From positions 1 to 16,066 of the forward strand of contig JAVVVI010000036.1 of assembly GCA_036652735.1 (NCBI GenBank): a stretch of 16,066 bases of DNA, given 5' to 3'. A program made the translations under genes and the position numbers. Every line of letters begins with the position of its first letter. Position 1 is the stretch's first letter. The notes under the pieces were generated by a model. The model searched no databases. It saw nothing but the letters and a program-made list of their open reading frames with translations, and was not told the origin of the DNA. The DNA is from JAGOGN01 sp036652735. GTDB lineage: Bacteria > Bacillota > Clostridia > Lachnospirales > Lachnospiraceae. This document shows, piece by piece, positions 13,889 to 16,066 of this stretch.

Positions 13889-14149
13889 TCAAAAGGGACT
13901 GACCCATAGGGTAGTATGGATTAATTCATCCTTCTCCTTACGGGTCAGTTTTTTTATTGCCGCCTCTCTCTTTAAAGCCTGGGACTTGGTTTCAAATTCT
14001 TCCAGATAAACCAAGGTAACCGGAGTTCTCCCTCTGGTATATTTTGCACCCCTGTTATGATTATGGTCTTCCAGTCTTTTTTTTATATCATTGGTCCAGC
14101 CTGTATATAGGCTGCCATCGTTGCACTTTAATATATAGGTATAATTCAA
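13889..14149 (-). CDS. GIY-YIG nuclease superfamily protein (UPF0213/YhbQ-like)
   Basis: The 86-residue product is a stand-alone GIY-YIG domain of the small YhbQ/UPF0213 type. It has Y-T-Y-I-L-K-C at the start, S-L-Y-T-G-W-T as the second half of the signature, K-K-R-L-E-D-H with the conserved Arg, and the Glu-bearing helix A-L-K-R-E-A-A-I-K. The fold cuts DNA in larger nucleases; the function of these short proteins is unclear. TTG 14149 is the start, five bases after AGGAGG (14155-14160). Its last 60 bases contain the convergent rubrerythrin terminator, and its leader holds a strong hairpin. Confidence 0.9.
   Translation of the reverse strand: MNYTYILKCNDGSLYTGWTNDIKKRLEDHNHNRGAKYTRGRTPVTLVYLEEFETKSQALKREAAIKKLTRKEKDELIHTTLWVSPF
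13898..13955 (+). terminator. Rubrerythrin terminator embedded in the 3' end of the GIY-YIG gene
   Basis: ACTGACCC (13898-13905) pairs with GGGTCAGT (13942-13949), followed by a run of seven T (13949-13955). The 36-base loop contains a smaller GGAT/ATCC stem. The whole structure lies inside the coding region of the opposite-strand gene. Confidence 0.6.
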
Positions 14150-14161
14150 AGCTTCCTCCTA

Positions 14162-14212
14162 GTCGGGATATGTACCGGAGACCGTAGTCTCCGTCTATAT
14201 CAAGCAATCGAC
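14162..14212 (-). promoter_or_regulatory. Structured leader upstream of the GIY-YIG gene
   Basis: Three nested helices form a 51-base hairpin: GTCG/CGAC (14162-14165 with 14209-14212), GATAT/ATATC (14167-14171 with 14197-14201) and CGGAGAC/GTCTCCG (14176-14182 with 14187-14193) around a four-base loop. On the minus strand it ends two bases before the AGGAGG of the GIY-YIG gene. I do not recognise it as a known riboswitch; it could affect translation or be a 5' stability element. Confidence 0.45.
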
Positions 14213-14311
14213 CTACAGTAGTTTCTCAACAGTGCCGGTATCTTTTACGAATCTGAAAAATTGCCGATTACATATTTTTTGCTCTTATCTACTATATGCA
14301 ACCCTTTTCAA

Positions 14312-15940
14312 TTAGTTCTCTTCTACTGTAACTTCTTTTTTTTCTTCTGCTTTCAGTGAAATATGATACCCATTGCGCCCTGCATCTTTTACCTGATACA
14401 ACGCCAAGTCTGCTGCATATAAAAAATCCCATAGTTTATTATTTGCTTTTGGAATCTTGAAGAAAACACCCTGGCTTACACTAATACGATTGGATATTGG
14501 AGAATATTCATGTGGAATATTTAATTCCGATATTTTTCTCTGAAGCTCTCTTACGATTTTTCGCACTTCTTTTTCTCGAAATCCTTCATAAATAATCACA
14601 AACTCATCTCCTCCATAACGAGCTGTGCTCACTCCTATATTCTCTTCCAGTGATCGTATACAATCCGCAACCTTTACCAGGACAAGGTCCCCTGCCTGGT
14701 GTCCGTAATTATCATTATACTGTTTAAAATAATCAATATCCAGAATCTCAATCCCAAGATATGCTCCCTGTATGTATGCCTTTTGAAAAGCCGCTTCCGA
14801 TACTTCATTTAATTTATAACGATTGTACATATCCGTCAATGCATCCTTCTCTGATTTCTGCTTCAGGATTGTATTGCGTTCTTCCACTTCCCGACGTTTT
14901 CGCTGAGCTTCTTCCAGAGAAACCCTGAGATTTAAACTATTTTTAAGAATCTCTGCCTGTTCTCGTTCCAGCAATTCCGATAACTCAAAATAAAACACGG
15001 ACTCTTTTTGGTAATTGTTGGTGTCTTTTATTTTTTTGTAATACTGTAATTTCAAGGATACCATCCGCCGCTGAATGTATATGCTTTTTGATTTATCTAC
15101 AAGCCTTCCAATCTCATTAATAAAATTCCATAAAGCATCATATTTTTCAATATTAAGCAGCATTTTCGCATAGTAATATAAATCGTCAAATCCATCTAAC
15201 AACGCAACTTTAGAAGCTTTCAGTTCCGTTAATTTATCAATGATGGCATCTCTCTTATCCACGTCTCCTTTGAAATTACAGATTTCCGCTTCCAGACAGA
15301 ATAAAATTATATCATTCATTATATTCTTTTCATAAATATTCTCATCTGCTGCCAATTGAAAATATTGTTCTGCCTCTTCCAGTCTTCCTGTCTTTATATA
15401 ACAGGCCGTAAGATTCACATAAGTGGTAACTTTTTCCGCGTGAGTAAAATCAAAGTTACGATTAATAAGTTCTACACCACTGCGAAAGCTCTCAATTGCA
15501 TTTGGCATATCATTGATCCCCATATACAATGCACCTACATTAATGTTAATGTAATAGCGGCTTTGGGGAAGATCGTAAAAATCACAGAAACTAAGACCCT
15601 TGAAATAGTAATCAAGAGCTAAAGGCATATTTCCCTGATTGTTTGCTATAATTCCCAGAATATTATAACTTCTTGCCACCAGTGCCCACTGTTCTGTCCG
15701 TATTAATAAATCCAATGCTCGGGTAATATATTTGTATGCACTTTGAATATCATTGAACACATACTCACAATACCCGGTGTTAAATAACGTATAGCCTTTT
15801 AATTTCTCGTCATTTGTACTGTCTGCATATTCTTCCATTTTTTTACAATAGGGGAGTGCTACCTCCGGATTTCTGGCTCGATTCAGTTCAATAATATCAA
15901 ACCATTCATGAATGGTACTATTGTATTCTTCATAACCCAT
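14312..15940 (-). CDS. Soluble TPR-GGDEF protein
   Basis: The 542-residue protein has no signal peptide or membrane segment. Residues about 10-330 are helical repeats of TPR type, clearest at N-I-L-G-I-I-A-N-N-Q-G-N-M-P-L-A-L-D-Y and L-T-A-C-Y-I-K-T-G-R-L-E-E-A. A coiled coil (about 315-363) leads into a GGDEF domain that starts at D-A-L-T-D-M-Y-N. The loop is intact (G443-G-D-E-F447) and the metal strand I-L-D-I-D-Y-F-K is present, but the RxxD inhibitory site is missing. It is a probable cytoplasmic diguanylate cyclase controlled by protein or peptide contacts at the repeats. ATG 15940 is favoured over ATG 15961 because AGAGGA (15949-15954) sits eight bases before it; the upstream ATG has no ribosome site. 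Confidence 0.9.
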   Translation of the reverse strand: MGYEEYNSTIHEWFDIIELNRARNPEVALPYCKKMEEYADSTNDEKLKGYTLFNTGYCEYVFNDIQSAYKYITRALDLLIRTEQWALVARSYNILGIIANNQGNMPLALDYYFKGLSFCDFYDLPQSRYYININVGALYMGINDMPNAIESFRSGVELINRNFDFTHAEKVTTYVNLTACYIKTGRLEEAEQYFQLAADENIYEKNIMNDIILFCLEAEICNFKGDVDKRDAIIDKLTELKASKVALLDGFDDLYYYAKMLLNIEKYDALWNFINEIGRLVDKSKSIYIQRRMVSLKLQYYKKIKDTNNYQKESVFYFELSELLEREQAEILKNSLNLRVSLEEAQRKRREVEERNTILKQKSEKDALTDMYNRYKLNEVSEAAFQKAYIQGAYLGIEILDIDYFKQYNDNYGHQAGDLVLVKVADCIRSLEENIGVSTARYGGDEFVIIYEGFREKEVRKIVRELQRKISELNIPHEYSPISNRISVSQGVFFKIPKANNKLWDFLYAADLALYQVKDAGRNGYHISLKAEEKKEVTVEEN

Positions 15941-15975
15941 ACTTATCTTCCTCTGTTTCATTCTTTACTGATTTA

Positions 15976-16004
15976 ATTCTACACTTTTCCCAAGAGAAAT
16001 GCAA
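15976..16004 (-). promoter_or_regulatory. Sigma-A promoter of the TPR-GGDEF gene
   Basis: Minus strand TTGCAT (15999-16004), a 17-base spacer and TAGAAT (15976-15981). The start near 15969 gives a leader of about 29 bases to ATG 15940. There are no CCGACRCT repeats here, so this cyclase appears to lie outside the putative SARP regulon. Confidence 0.75.
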
Positions 16005-16015
16005 GACAGGTTTTC

Positions 16016-16066
16016 TTACTCTTTCAAGTAAAGTAGAGGATTCACTGACTCCTTCTCTTTTTGCAT
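16016..16066 (-). CDS. Possible 3' end of a gene entering from the right
   Basis: On the minus strand a frame runs from the window edge to TAA (16016-16018) and would encode 16 residues ending N-P-L-L-Y-L-K-E. It could be the tail of an unseen gene upstream of the TPR-GGDEF gene. The stretch is too short to support a product. Confidence 0.2.
   Translation of the reverse strand: MQKEKESVNPLLYLKE

Noticed and set aside
14161..14311. Cyclic-di-GMP (GEMM) riboswitch before the GIY-YIG gene
   Set aside because: The region lacks the conserved GEMM core segments and receptor loop; only a simple long hairpin is seen.

Overview
The window looks like chromosome from a Gram-positive, Clostridia-type anaerobe, most likely Lachnospiraceae. 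Evidence: strong AGGAGG-type ribosome sites with several TTG/GTG starts, a large Alu-domain SRP RNA next to tadA, a PerR plus rubredoxin-first rubrerythrin pair, an anaerobic-reductase-activase-like radical SAM enzyme, a DUF6128-like protein and response regulators with a SARP-like winged helix. No rRNA, tRNA, insertion sequence or CRISPR array was seen.

Left block (1-4790), a cyclic-di-GMP signalling cluster. It holds the tail of one GGDEF protein (+), a lone receiver-domain protein whose phosphoacceptor Asp is replaced by Thr (-), a short histidine-kinase-like C-terminal remnant (-), a response regulator with a SARP-type DNA-binding domain (-), a membrane PAS-GGDEF protein translationally coupled to it (-), and a divergent membrane GGDEF protein (+). 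The main observation is that three promoters here, on both strands, share one architecture: two CCGACRCT-type octamers repeated every 11 bp, then exactly 8 bp, then a -10 hexamer, with no -35 consensus. That is the known geometry of SARP activator sites, and a SARP-type regulator is encoded between them. I infer a self-contained regulon in which this regulator activates its own operon, the divergent diguanylate cyclase and the pseudo-receiver.

Middle block (4791-10582), all on the minus strand. It contains a YolD-like protein coupled to a Y-family DNA polymerase, a secreted glucosaminidase with six fibronectin type III modules, the SRP RNA with its own consensus promoter and terminator, and tadA.

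Right block (10583-16066). A radical SAM activase overlaps a GNAT acetyltransferase (+). A convergent DUF6128-like gene (-) overlaps the GNAT tail. A perR-rubrerythrin operon (+) has a perfect 7-1-7 operator at its start site. Next come a GIY-YIG protein (-) whose 3' end hosts the rubrerythrin terminator, a structured 5' leader, and a soluble TPR-GGDEF protein (-) from a strong sigma-A promoter. By eye the far left (1 to about 3400) is richer in G+C than the right third.
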